Source: an uncultured Bacteroidota bacterium (GTDB lineage Bacteria > Bacteroidota > Bacteroidia > UBA4408). Taken from it: a stretch of DNA of 64,000 bases. Position 1 is the stretch's first letter. Each line of letters begins with the position of its first letter. Below are positions 39,367 to 48,608 of the stretch, one piece after another. The notes under the pieces were generated by a model. It did no database searches, was not told where the DNA came from, and worked only from the letters and a program-made list of their open reading frames with translations. Made by a program: the position numbers and the translations under genes. Where the stretch lies: positions 1-64,000 of the forward strand of contig CAIKXD010000276.1 in NCBI GenBank assembly GCA_903831265.1, written 5' to 3'.

Positions 39367-40740
39367 ATGAAAAAGAAAAGTTTACTTCTAACCGCAGTAG
39401 CAATGCTAGGATTGACTGCTGCAACATTGGCGCAAAATGTGCCAAATTATGTGCCTACAAATGGACTTATTGGTTGGTGGCCGTTTAGTGGCAACGCCAA
39501 TGATGAGAGTGGGAATGGGAATAATGGGACGGTTAATGGGGCTATTTTAACTACTGATAGATTCGGTTATATAGGGAAGGCATACAGTTTTGACGGTTCA
39601 GGAGATTCAATAACTACTATACTTCCTGCAATAGGTAATTTTACTTTTAATGGATGGATAAATAGCTCTGCGTTACCAAGCGATTATCCTATTATTTACA
39701 ACTTTAATACAGGCCTGCAAAATAATAGATTACTATTACTGGGAGCAGCATATTCTGCAATAGATCAAGGTAAAATTTTTATAGGCGATGACAATGGCGT
39801 TTCAAATGATTATCAAACTTCCTTCACAGTAAATAATAATAATTGGAGAATGTTATCTGTTGTCTACGATTATAACTCAGCTACTCTTAAATTATTTGTT
39901 GACAATAACTTAATTGTTACAAAAAGCATAATAGGAAATTCAAATTTTGGAGGTAAGATTAAATTTGGAAATGGCTTTTCACAATTTACATCAGGTAATC
40001 CATTTTATGATAGTAAAGGATATGTTGGTTCAATTGATGATATCGGCATCTGGAATCGTGCCTTAACCCAACAAGAAATAACAGATTTATACAACGCAGT
40101 CAACTGTGCAAACAATGCTACTATTACTCCACAAACCAACACTTTAACAACAGGAAACACCGCAACATTTACAGCTTCAACATCAGACCCCAACCCAAGC
40201 TATTTATGGCAATGCGATTTTGGACAAGGATTTCAAACATTGAATAATTTCGGTAATTATTCAGGAACAAATACAGCCAATTTGAATATTGCAAATATTC
40301 AGCTTCCGAATCACACCCAACCCATTAGAGTAATTACAACTTCGGTGAACTGTATTGACACATCAAATGTTGCCACAATTTCGATTGCAGACACCTGTAT
40401 AAACACAGTAACAGATACAACATTGATTACAGTAACAGACACTTTGCTGATCAATACTAATTTGACAGGTGTAAATCCGCCAAACAATGTAAACACCATC
40501 AAGATATTTCCTAATCCCGCAAATGATCATATTACCATTAACTATGGTAATTTCTCGGTAATGAACGGCTATCTATTGAAAATTGAAAACGCTATAGGCC
40601 AACAAGTATTTCAAACAAATATTACGCAACAAAGTGATTATTTGAACTTAACAACTTGGGGCGGAAATGGACTTTATTTTGTTCACATTATTAACCCACA
40701 AGGAAACACAATTGACATTAGAAAAATAGTGCTTCAATAG
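39367..40740 (+). CDS. Secreted LamG-domain protein with T9SS sorting domain
   Basis: NGLIGWWPFSGNANDESGNGNNGTVNGA, DDIGIWNRALTQQEI, C-terminal IKIFPNPANDHITI...GLYFVHIINPQGNTIDIRKIVLQ. Confidence 0.9.
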   Translation: MKKKSLLLTAVAMLGLTAATLAQNVPNYVPTNGLIGWWPFSGNANDESGNGNNGTVNGAILTTDRFGYIGKAYSFDGSGDSITTILPAIGNFTFNGWINSSALPSDYPIIYNFNTGLQNNRLLLLGAAYSAIDQGKIFIGDDNGVSNDYQTSFTVNNNNWRMLSVVYDYNSATLKLFVDNNLIVTKSIIGNSNFGGKIKFGNGFSQFTSGNPFYDSKGYVGSIDDIGIWNRALTQQEITDLYNAVNCANNATITPQTNTLTTGNTATFTASTSDPNPSYLWQCDFGQGFQTLNNFGNYSGTNTANLNIANIQLPNHTQPIRVITTSVNCIDTSNVATISIADTCINTVTDTTLITVTDTLLINTNLTGVNPPNNVNTIKIFPNPANDHITINYGNFSVMNGYLLKIENAIGQQVFQTNITQQSDYLNLTTWGGNGLYFVHIINPQGNTIDIRKIVLQ

Positions 40741-40751
40741 CCTACCTCATA

Positions 40752-40806
40752 ACAGCCAACGCTCCCACCAGCAACATCGCTGGTGGTTAAGCGCTGTGTT
40801 TTTTTT
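40752..40806 (+). terminator. Rho-independent terminator after the LamG/T9SS gene
   Basis: CCACCAGC-AACATC-GCTGGTGG (40765-40786) inside an outer CAACGCT/AGCGCTG stem with one mismatch, then T-run. Confidence 0.8.
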
Positions 40807-40882
40807 TAAAATTTAATTAGCAAATCATTAAAGAATTGAGAAAGTATGAGCTGCAAAATTTTTCAGCGCAAGTAAATATTTC

Positions 40883-40994
40883 AGCAGGTTGAGATTGAGC
40901 AGCGCGAATCCAAATTTCGAAATTAAACTTACTGCAATTTGAAGCCGAGCGAAGCGCTAACTTAAAAAACACGAAGCAAAGCTTCGCGTTTATG
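40883..40994 (+). pseudogene. Decayed 3' end of a second RayT element (transposase tail plus right-end hairpin)
   Basis: gagattgagcagcgcgaatccaaatttcgaaattaaactt...gaagccgagcgaagc...cacgaagcaaagcttcgc aligns to 38935-39033 with few mismatches. Confidence 0.9.
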
Positions 40995-41018
40995 GGGGTA
41001 TTAAAAATTCATCGGAAG

Positions 41019-41039
41019 ATTGCGGGTCGAGCCCGCAAT
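41019..41039. repeat. Small perfect palindrome ATTGCGGG-TCGAG-CCCGCAAT
   Basis: 8-bp stem, 5-nt loop. Confidence 0.7.
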
Positions 41040-41112
41040 GACGCTATTAGTGGCTAGCTTTACATAAAAAGTCTTTTGCTTAACCTAATAAGATTGGCTT
41101 CGTGCTTAAGCG

Positions 41113-41160
41113 GTTTACGAGATTTTTTATTGGTAAACATCAAACTCCATTCTGGCATTG
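41113..41160 (+). repeat. Right copy of the 48-bp direct repeat (contains the functional tsaD 3' end)
   Basis: 45/48 identical by eye to 38056-38103. Confidence 0.9.
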
Positions 41161-42155
41161 GCCACCTGGGTTTGATTTCCAAATTTATTCATTTTAAATT
41201 TTAAATAGCCCACCATGGCAATCATGGCTGCATTATCGGTACAATATTCGAAGGGTGGAATGTGGGCTTGTATGTTATTTTTTTGAGCCAATGTTTCGAA
41301 TGCTTTTCGAAGTGCACTGTTTGCAGCAACACCACCAGCCAAGCCAATGTGTTTAACTTGGTGCTCCTGGGCTGCCTTTTCGAATTTATCAATCAAAATT
41401 TTTACAATTCTAAATTGTATTGATGCACAAATATCAGCTAGATTGTTTGTTATAAATGCTGAGTCCTTCTGCTGTTCATTATTTATAAAATTTAAAAAGT
41501 TAGTTTTCAAACCGCTAAAACTAAAATTATAGCCTTCCATTTTTGGTGTAGGAAAATTATATTTTAAAGGATTTCCTATTGCTGCATATTTATCAATTAA
41601 AGGTCCACCAGGATAGGGCAAGCCTATAATTTTAGCCGATTTATCGAAAGCTTCGCCCGCAGCATCATCAAGGGTTTCGCCAATGATGGTCATCTCAAAA
41701 TAATCTTTCAATAAAACAATTTGTGTGTGCCCGCCAGATACCGTTAAACATAAAAAAGGAAATGTTGGAGGATTTACTAAATCAATAAAATGCGAAAGGA
41801 TATGCCCTTGCATGTGATGTACATTTATTAATGGTTTATTGATTGCTAAAGCTAATCCCTTTGCAAATGAAGCGCCAACCAACAGCGAACCCAATAAGCC
41901 TGGACCTTGGGTATAAGCAATAGCATCTATTTCATTTAAACTTACTTTGGCCAAATTTAGTGCTTCTTGCATAACAGGAACAATATTTTGTTGATGCGCT
42001 CTAGAAGCCAATTCGGGAACTACACCACCATATTTTACATGAATTTGCTGTGTAGCCACAATATTGGCAAGGATTTTGCCATTGCGCAAAATAGCTATAG
42101 AAGTATCATCACAAGATGATTCAATGGCTAAAATAAGTATTGATTGAGCATTCAT
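41127..42155 (-). CDS. tsaD: tRNA N6-adenosine threonylcarbamoyltransferase
   Basis: ILAIESSCDDTSIAI, ASRAHQQNIVPV, GGHTQIVL, GGVAANSALR, CTDNAAMIA. Confidence 0.97.
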   Translation of the reverse strand: MNAQSILILAIESSCDDTSIAILRNGKILANIVATQQIHVKYGGVVPELASRAHQQNIVPVMQEALNLAKVSLNEIDAIAYTQGPGLLGSLLVGASFAKGLALAINKPLINVHHMQGHILSHFIDLVNPPTFPFLCLTVSGGHTQIVLLKDYFEMTIIGETLDDAAGEAFDKSAKIIGLPYPGGPLIDKYAAIGNPLKYNFPTPKMEGYNFSFSGLKTNFLNFINNEQQKDSAFITNNLADICASIQFRIVKILIDKFEKAAQEHQVKHIGLAGGVAANSALRKAFETLAQKNNIQAHIPPFEYCTDNAAMIAMVGYLKFKMNKFGNQTQVANARMEFDVYQ

Positions 42156-42259
42156 TTCGATTGCAAAAGTGCAAACAATTATTGAATTTGCATTTAATGG
42201 GAGTGCAAATAGGGAAAGCTTTGTGATATTGTTTATTTTTGGAACCTAAATAAGTAAGT

Positions 42260-45200
42260 TTGTTAAAGAAAATAAGAAAAATAAGTATCATCGTTATCGT
42301 TAGTTTACTAGCAAGTAACTTATTGGCTTATGCATTACTAAGAACGCCTGCTGTTCAAACCTACCTTGTTGGCAAATTAACAAATTACCTTTCTCAGAAA
42401 TTAAATACCGTAGCACGTATTGAAGGCGTTGATATCGAGTTTTTTTCTAAAATTGTTTTAGAGGGAATCTATATTGAAGATTTACATAAAGATACACTCT
42501 TACATGCAGGAAAACTCAAGGTTGATATCAAAAAGATACTCATCGAAAAAAACATTATTAATCTAAAAGCAGTTACGCTTGAAGAATGTAGGGTAAATTT
42601 AATTCAATATAAGAATGAGAAAGACCTCAACTTCCAGTTTATTGTAGATGCCTTTGATGATGGAGATACCACAACTAACAGAAATAAAAAACCATTAAAA
42701 ATTTTCAGCAATGAATTAATTCTTAAGAATGTTGATTTCTCATATAACTACCAGGCCGATACAAGTTCTTTTGCTGGGGTAAATTTCGACCATATACATT
42801 TAAAAAAAGTGAATGGTACTTTTGAAAGCATAAAAATTATAAACGATACCATTAATGCAAATATTAAAAGCTTAAGCTTTAGAGATAAGAGTGGATTTCA
42901 GGTTTTTGAGATGTCAACTAATTTTAAGATTTCGCCTAAAGAAATGGTTTGTGATGAGCTCAAACTTGTAACCAACAAAAGTAAAGTTAAGGGTGAATTG
43001 AAATTTGAAACTAATGAATGGGACGACTATAATGACTTTGAAGAAAAGGTATATATGCGTGGTAATTTTAAAGATACTAAGTTAAACTTTGGTGATATTG
43101 CCTATTTTACAAGTGAGCTTGAAGGCATCAATAAATTTATAGTTTTTAGCGGAAAGATTAAGGGCACAGTTGCCAATTTAAGAGGCAATGAAATGGATAT
43201 TAATTTTGGCAAGAACTCGCATTTATTAGGCGATATTAAGATGACAGGTTTGCCCGATTTTGATGTTACATTTATACAACTTAAGCTCAAGGAATTTACT
43301 ACCACCACCGAAGATTTAGAAGGTGTTCCGCTGCCCCCATTTACTTCAAAAGAGCATATTGAATTGCCTCCCAACTTTTACAAACTTGGCATGATTAAGT
43401 TTAAAGGCGATTTTACTGGTTTTCAAAATGATTTTACAGCTTATGGCGATTTAGAAACCGATTTAGGCTCTGTGTCATTAGATATGGATTTGAAGCAAAA
43501 TAAGAATGAGCTGCCAAAGTATAAAGGAAATTTAAAATCTAAAGACTTTAATATTGGCCAGTTTTATGGCATTGAAAATGTGCTTACCAAAGTAACACTT
43601 GACATTGATATTGATGGCAAAGGTTTGGAAAATGAAACAGTTAATGCAACCGTTAAAGGTAAAGTAAACAATCTTATTTGCTTCGATTATAATTATAACA
43701 ATATGAGCATTGAGGGTAATTTTGCTAAAAACATATTTAGCGGAAAGCTCGAAGTAAATGATGTTAATCTTGCTTTAAAATATGATGGAGAAATTGACTT
43801 TACCAATAAGTTGCCCATGTTTTATTTTCATACTGATATTGGTTATGCTAATCTTACAAAATTAAATATTATAAAATCAAGTTATGACCGTTGGATTAGT
43901 ACTAGTGCAGATTTTAATTTTGAAGGCGATGATATAGATAACATTAAAGGATCGATTGTTTTAATGAACCTAATTTATAAAGACAGCTTAACTACTTTAA
44001 AATATAAAAAAATTGAGTTGACGGCATTAAATAATGGAGGCATTAAAGATTTAATTTTAAAATCAGATGCTGTTGATGCACGCATTTCGGGTAATTTTAA
44101 ACTGCAAGAATTAGGGTCAGATTTTACCAATTTAATTGCACAGTATTTAACTTCTGCAGGCCTTAAAAACACCGCATCATTGAGTAAACAAAATTTTACC
44201 TTTGAATTAACCACTAAAAATTCTGAAGGCATTTCTAATTTGTTAGTCCCCGAAATGATCATCAAACCTAATTCAAAACTGAATGGAAAGTTTAATAATA
44301 TTGACAATACTTTTAATTTAAGCGCTCAGCTGCCAGAAATAATTTTGTTTGATAAAAAAGTTTCTAAAGTAACTATCACAAGCAATTCTGGTTTAAATAA
44401 ATTAGGTCTTCAAATGACTTGCGATTATGTAGCCATAAGCGATAGTGGTTTAATTGAAAATATAGCATTAATTGCGGCTGCATCACAAGATTCTATTTTG
44501 TTTGGCTTTGATTTTAACAATAGAGGTAAAATTAAAAATGGAGCAGATTTAAACGGAAATATTATTTTTAAACCTGGCAATAATATCGATTTTTTTCTCA
44601 CGAAATCGAATATTACGGTAGAAGATTCGCTTTGGGCTTTTGCCGAAAATAGCAAATTACATATTGATTCTTTGCATACCGATTTTGAAAATTTTTCAAT
44701 AAGTCATAATAAGCAATCGCTCACCCTGGGAAGCCGACAAACCGCAGGAAATGAAAATGAAATAACCATCAATTTACACGATTTTACGCTTTCGAATTTA
44801 AATCCATTTATTACTTCTTCTGATATTGTACTTAGCGGATTACTTAATGGAAATGCCTCCTTTTCGGGATTTGGCAAAAATATTATTTTTTCAACTTCCT
44901 TAGGCTTTGTAGATTTTAATGTTAACAATGAAAGTATAGGCGATGGTAACATTATCTCCTTATGGGATAGTAAAAAAGAATCTATAGGATTAAATGGTAA
45001 TTTTATGCGAGGCACTTTACCTACTATTGGTTTTACAGGCTTTTATTATCCTAATAAAAAAGAAAATAGTTTGGATATAGAATTACAGTTAAAGAAAACA
45101 CCTTTAAAATTATTTGAGCGATTTTTGGTTGGTGTAATGAGCGATTTAAAAGGCTACGCAAGCGGTGATTTATTCTTACAAGGATCATTAAAAAACCCTT

Positions 45201-46702
45201 TACTAACAGGCGATATAGAAGTACAACGGGGCGGATTTAAGGTTGATTATTTAAACACCTCTTACACTTTTAATGGCAAAGCTAAGTTTGTAAAAAATGA
45301 CATCATTCTTCAAGACATTGTGTTGTTTGATCAATTTGGGAAAGAAGCAAAGGTAAGTGGCAATATGCCCCATGATTATTTTAGTGATATTAAATTAAAT
45401 ATTAGTATCAATATCAATCGTTTTTTTGTTTTAAATACAACCGAAGCATTAAACTCTTCATACTTTGGAAAGGCTTATGCAACAGGCTTAATCAACTTTA
45501 GGGGCGACTTAAATAAACTAATTATTGATGTTGATGCCAAAACAGAACCAGGCACGCAATTTAACATTCCATTATCAACACCAGAAGAAGTGAGCGAGAG
45601 TGGTTTTATAAGATTTGTGTCAAAAGACCCAAATACTGTGTTAGTAAAAGAACGATATAAAGTTGACTTTAATGGCATTCAAATGAGTTTAAATCTTGAA
45701 GTTACTCCAAGTGCCGAGGTGTTATTAATTTTTGATCGTAAAATTGGCGATATCATAACAGGAACAGGCAGTGGAAATATAAAAATGGATATTAGTCCTT
45801 TGGGTAACTTTACGATGTATGGCAATTATATTATCTCAAAAGGAAGTTATTTATTTACATTAAAAAACGTAATTAATAAAAAGTTTAAAATTACCGAAGG
45901 TGGCACCATTAATTGGAATGGCGACCCATTTGAAGCAGATATTAATTTAGATGCAGTGTATAAATTAAGAACATCGTTGAATGAGATTTTACCATCAGAT
46001 AGCAGCAAAAGAAGAGTTCCAGTTGACTGTGTAATAAAAATGACCGATAAATTAATGAATCCAACCATTAAGTTTGATATTAAGCTCCCACAATCCGATG
46101 AAAGAATTCAAAATGATGTGCGGGCGGCTATCAATACCGATAATGAATCAGAGTTAAACAAACAAATGTTTTCTTTACTTATGCTCGGTCGTTTTTTTCC
46201 GCCCAATGAAACAGTATCTTCAAGCAGCTTGGGGCTTTCGCAAAACACCTCTGAATTACTTTCATCGCAGCTTAGCAATATGCTATCGCAAAGTAATGAA
46301 TATGTAACATTAGGTGTAAATGTGCGCGCTGGAGATCAAACAGCCTCCAATGAGTGGCAAGCAAGTATGAGTACGCAATTGTTTCAACAACGCTTGAGTA
46401 TTGATGGAAACGTGGGTGTAGCTAATAACCCAGCAAGTGCAAGTAACTTGGTTGGCGATATGAGCGTAGAGTATAAAGTAACCACTGATGGTAAGTTAAG
46501 ACTGCGTGCATTTACACAAAGTAATGATTATACAAACCTAACCACTATTGCACCTTATACCCAAGGAGTAGGTGTATTTTACCGCGAGGATTTTGAAACC
46601 TTTAGTGAGCTTTTTAAAAACTATAGCAATAAACTATTGTTTTTCAGAAAAGATAAGTTAACACCTGATGATGTTTCGCCAGAAGAAAAAATTAATAATT
46701 AA
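42260..46702 (+). CDS. tamB: Translocation/assembly module TamB-like protein (DUF490)
   Basis: 1480 aa, N-terminal TM, C-terminal INKKFKITEGGTINWNGDPFEADINLDAVYKL and LLMLGRFFP; TTG start. Confidence 0.85.
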   Translation: MLKKIRKISIIVIVSLLASNLLAYALLRTPAVQTYLVGKLTNYLSQKLNTVARIEGVDIEFFSKIVLEGIYIEDLHKDTLLHAGKLKVDIKKILIEKNIINLKAVTLEECRVNLIQYKNEKDLNFQFIVDAFDDGDTTTNRNKKPLKIFSNELILKNVDFSYNYQADTSSFAGVNFDHIHLKKVNGTFESIKIINDTINANIKSLSFRDKSGFQVFEMSTNFKISPKEMVCDELKLVTNKSKVKGELKFETNEWDDYNDFEEKVYMRGNFKDTKLNFGDIAYFTSELEGINKFIVFSGKIKGTVANLRGNEMDINFGKNSHLLGDIKMTGLPDFDVTFIQLKLKEFTTTTEDLEGVPLPPFTSKEHIELPPNFYKLGMIKFKGDFTGFQNDFTAYGDLETDLGSVSLDMDLKQNKNELPKYKGNLKSKDFNIGQFYGIENVLTKVTLDIDIDGKGLENETVNATVKGKVNNLICFDYNYNNMSIEGNFAKNIFSGKLEVNDVNLALKYDGEIDFTNKLPMFYFHTDIGYANLTKLNIIKSSYDRWISTSADFNFEGDDIDNIKGSIVLMNLIYKDSLTTLKYKKIELTALNNGGIKDLILKSDAVDARISGNFKLQELGSDFTNLIAQYLTSAGLKNTASLSKQNFTFELTTKNSEGISNLLVPEMIIKPNSKLNGKFNNIDNTFNLSAQLPEIILFDKKVSKVTITSNSGLNKLGLQMTCDYVAISDSGLIENIALIAAASQDSILFGFDFNNRGKIKNGADLNGNIIFKPGNNIDFFLTKSNITVEDSLWAFAENSKLHIDSLHTDFENFSISHNKQSLTLGSRQTAGNENEITINLHDFTLSNLNPFITSSDIVLSGLLNGNASFSGFGKNIIFSTSLGFVDFNVNNESIGDGNIISLWDSKKESIGLNGNFMRGTLPTIGFTGFYYPNKKENSLDIELQLKKTPLKLFERFLVGVMSDLKGYASGDLFLQGSLKNPLLTGDIEVQRGGFKVDYLNTSYTFNGKAKFVKNDIILQDIVLFDQFGKEAKVSGNMPHDYFSDIKLNISININRFFVLNTTEALNSSYFGKAYATGLINFRGDLNKLIIDVDAKTEPGTQFNIPLSTPEEVSESGFIRFVSKDPNTVLVKERYKVDFNGIQMSLNLEVTPSAEVLLIFDRKIGDIITGTGSGNIKMDISPLGNFTMYGNYIISKGSYLFTLKNVINKKFKITEGGTINWNGDPFEADINLDAVYKLRTSLNEILPSDSSKRRVPVDCVIKMTDKLMNPTIKFDIKLPQSDERIQNDVRAAINTDNESELNKQMFSLLMLGRFFPPNETVSSSSLGLSQNTSELLSSQLSNMLSQSNEYVTLGVNVRAGDQTASNEWQASMSTQLFQQRLSIDGNVGVANNPASASNLVGDMSVEYKVTTDGKLRLRAFTQSNDYTNLTTIAPYTQGVGVFYREDFETFSELFKNYSNKLLFFRKDKLTPDDVSPEEKINN

Positions 46703-48090
46703 TCCTTTACGTAAACTCTGTATTCCCAAGGCTTTAATTTTAACTCGTCTTCAATTTTAAGCGTTCCTTTTTTATCGGTAAACAGTTCAGTATAACTTGG
46801 AGCAAAAAGATATCTATCAAATTTAACCGTGGCTTCTTTGTTTGATAAATTAAGAATTACCACCACTTCATCTTTTCCCTTTCTTCTGTAATATGAATAC
46901 ACTTGATCGGGATTATTGTTCATAATCTTAGCAAATGAACCACCCGACTCTGAATGCAATAAAGCATTGTTTCTTCTTTTTAGCGATAGCAATCTTGTAT
47001 AAAAATCGGCATTTGAATAATTGCCCCAAACAATAGGATCTTTTTCAAAAAACTTAAGTCTTTTATCTAGGCCAGCCTCTTGTCCACTATACAGCAAAGG
47101 CATTCCGTTGAGTGTAGCACATAAAACATAAAATGCTTTAGCGCCCTCTCCAAACATTTCTTTTTCTGTGCCATTCCAGGAATTTTCGTCATGATTTGTT
47201 GTAAAATACATTCTAATCGCTTTGGTCGAATAGTTGAATTTATCTTCTCCTAAATAGTCGTCAATGGCTCTTGCCGGATATTCTCCTTTAGCTACTTTTC
47301 TAAAAATGCTAAAACCTTTCCAAGTGTAGGTCATGTTAAATGCAGCATGCAACTCAGGTTTTTCGCCCTCGGCCAACATAAATAATTTGGGGTTAACAGC
47401 AGCTAATTCTTTTTGCGTTTCTACCCAAAAATCGGTAGGCACCATTTCGGCCACATCGCATCTAAATCCATCAATTTTAGTTTCGGTTAACCAAAATTTC
47501 ATGGCATCAATCATAGCAGCGCGCAAGGCTTTGTTATCGTAATTTAAATCAATCACATCGCTCCAATCGGGCACAGGCGGTACAAACTTTCCATCGGCTC
47601 CCTTGGTATAAAAATCTGGATTAGTTAAAGTCCAATTATGATCAGGTGCAGTATGATTTCCAACCCAATCAATAATAACATGCATACCAATGGAGTGCGC
47701 GTAATTTACCATGTGCTTAAAATCGTCCATAGTACCAAATTCTTCGCTAACAGCTTTGTAATCTTTAACGGCATAATAGCTCCCTAATGTTCCTTTACGC
47801 TCCTTCACTCCTATTGGATGAATAGGCATAAACCAGAGTATATCAACACCCATTGATTTTAAGCGCGGAATTTCTTTTTCGAAAGATTTGAAACTTGAAT
47901 TTTTGGCGTATTGTCTAAGATTTACCTCGTATATTGTACTGTTAATTGACCATAGTGGCTGATTTATAAAAATTTTATCTACTGATTTTTTTAATTCTTC
48001 CATCTTATTTTCTACTTGTGCAATACCTGATGAAAATAAGCCCAAGCCCATAAAGGCGGTTACTAAAATTTGTTTTGAATATTGTTTCAT
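46699..48090 (-). CDS. GH13 alpha-amylase family protein
   Basis: VIIDWVGNHTAPDH, GFRCDVAEMVP, FTTNHDENSW. Confidence 0.93.
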   Translation of the reverse strand: MKQYSKQILVTAFMGLGLFSSGIAQVENKMEELKKSVDKIFINQPLWSINSTIYEVNLRQYAKNSSFKSFEKEIPRLKSMGVDILWFMPIHPIGVKERKGTLGSYYAVKDYKAVSEEFGTMDDFKHMVNYAHSIGMHVIIDWVGNHTAPDHNWTLTNPDFYTKGADGKFVPPVPDWSDVIDLNYDNKALRAAMIDAMKFWLTETKIDGFRCDVAEMVPTDFWVETQKELAAVNPKLFMLAEGEKPELHAAFNMTYTWKGFSIFRKVAKGEYPARAIDDYLGEDKFNYSTKAIRMYFTTNHDENSWNGTEKEMFGEGAKAFYVLCATLNGMPLLYSGQEAGLDKRLKFFEKDPIVWGNYSNADFYTRLLSLKRRNNALLHSESGGSFAKIMNNNPDQVYSYYRRKGKDEVVVILNLSNKEATVKFDRYLFAPSYTELFTDKKGTLKIEDELKLKPWEYRVYVKD

Positions 48091-48608
48091 AGTAAATTTA
48101 TTATTTAAAATTCGATCACTTTTTTACTTATTTTAATCTTTAAAAGGAGCAACTCATTTGGTCTTGTTCTTTTATTTTACTTCAAAACTTTGTTGTTTAA
48201 CTTATAAAGCTTTCGCACAAATTTAAAATATTCATTTTGCAATTTTATAAATACATTCTTAATTTCTAATTTATATTAAAAATAGCCCCAACTTGCGGTC
48301 ATTTTTACAAATTTACTTGCTGCAACACACACTATATTTATTTCTACTGTCAATTTAGCATCGTTTTAATACCTGCATAAATTAAAGCAACTTTTAACCC
48401 AAATTCCTCCTCAGCAAGCTAATCAACTTTATTTTACCTCAATCTTAAGTACTTACTCCAATTTTGAATTTCAGAACAGCGCGCTTATTCTTTAATTGAA
48501 AAGAGTTAGTGCGTATTTCATATTATTGCTAAATTTTGTTCACCAAAAATTCCTACTGCGTAACATGTTTAAAATTTCCCTCTGCTTTATTGCCGCAATT
48601 CATTTTTA

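Noticed and set aside
40752-40806. Possible integron attC site after the LamG gene
   Set aside because: No RYYYAAC/GTTRRRY core pair, and the hairpin is followed by a T-run; better explained as a terminator. The 39177-39289 hairpin also lacks these cores.
41019-41042. tRNA T-arm-like sequence TGCGGGTCGAGCCCGCA
   Set aside because: No cloverleaf or acceptor stem around it; a simple palindrome.
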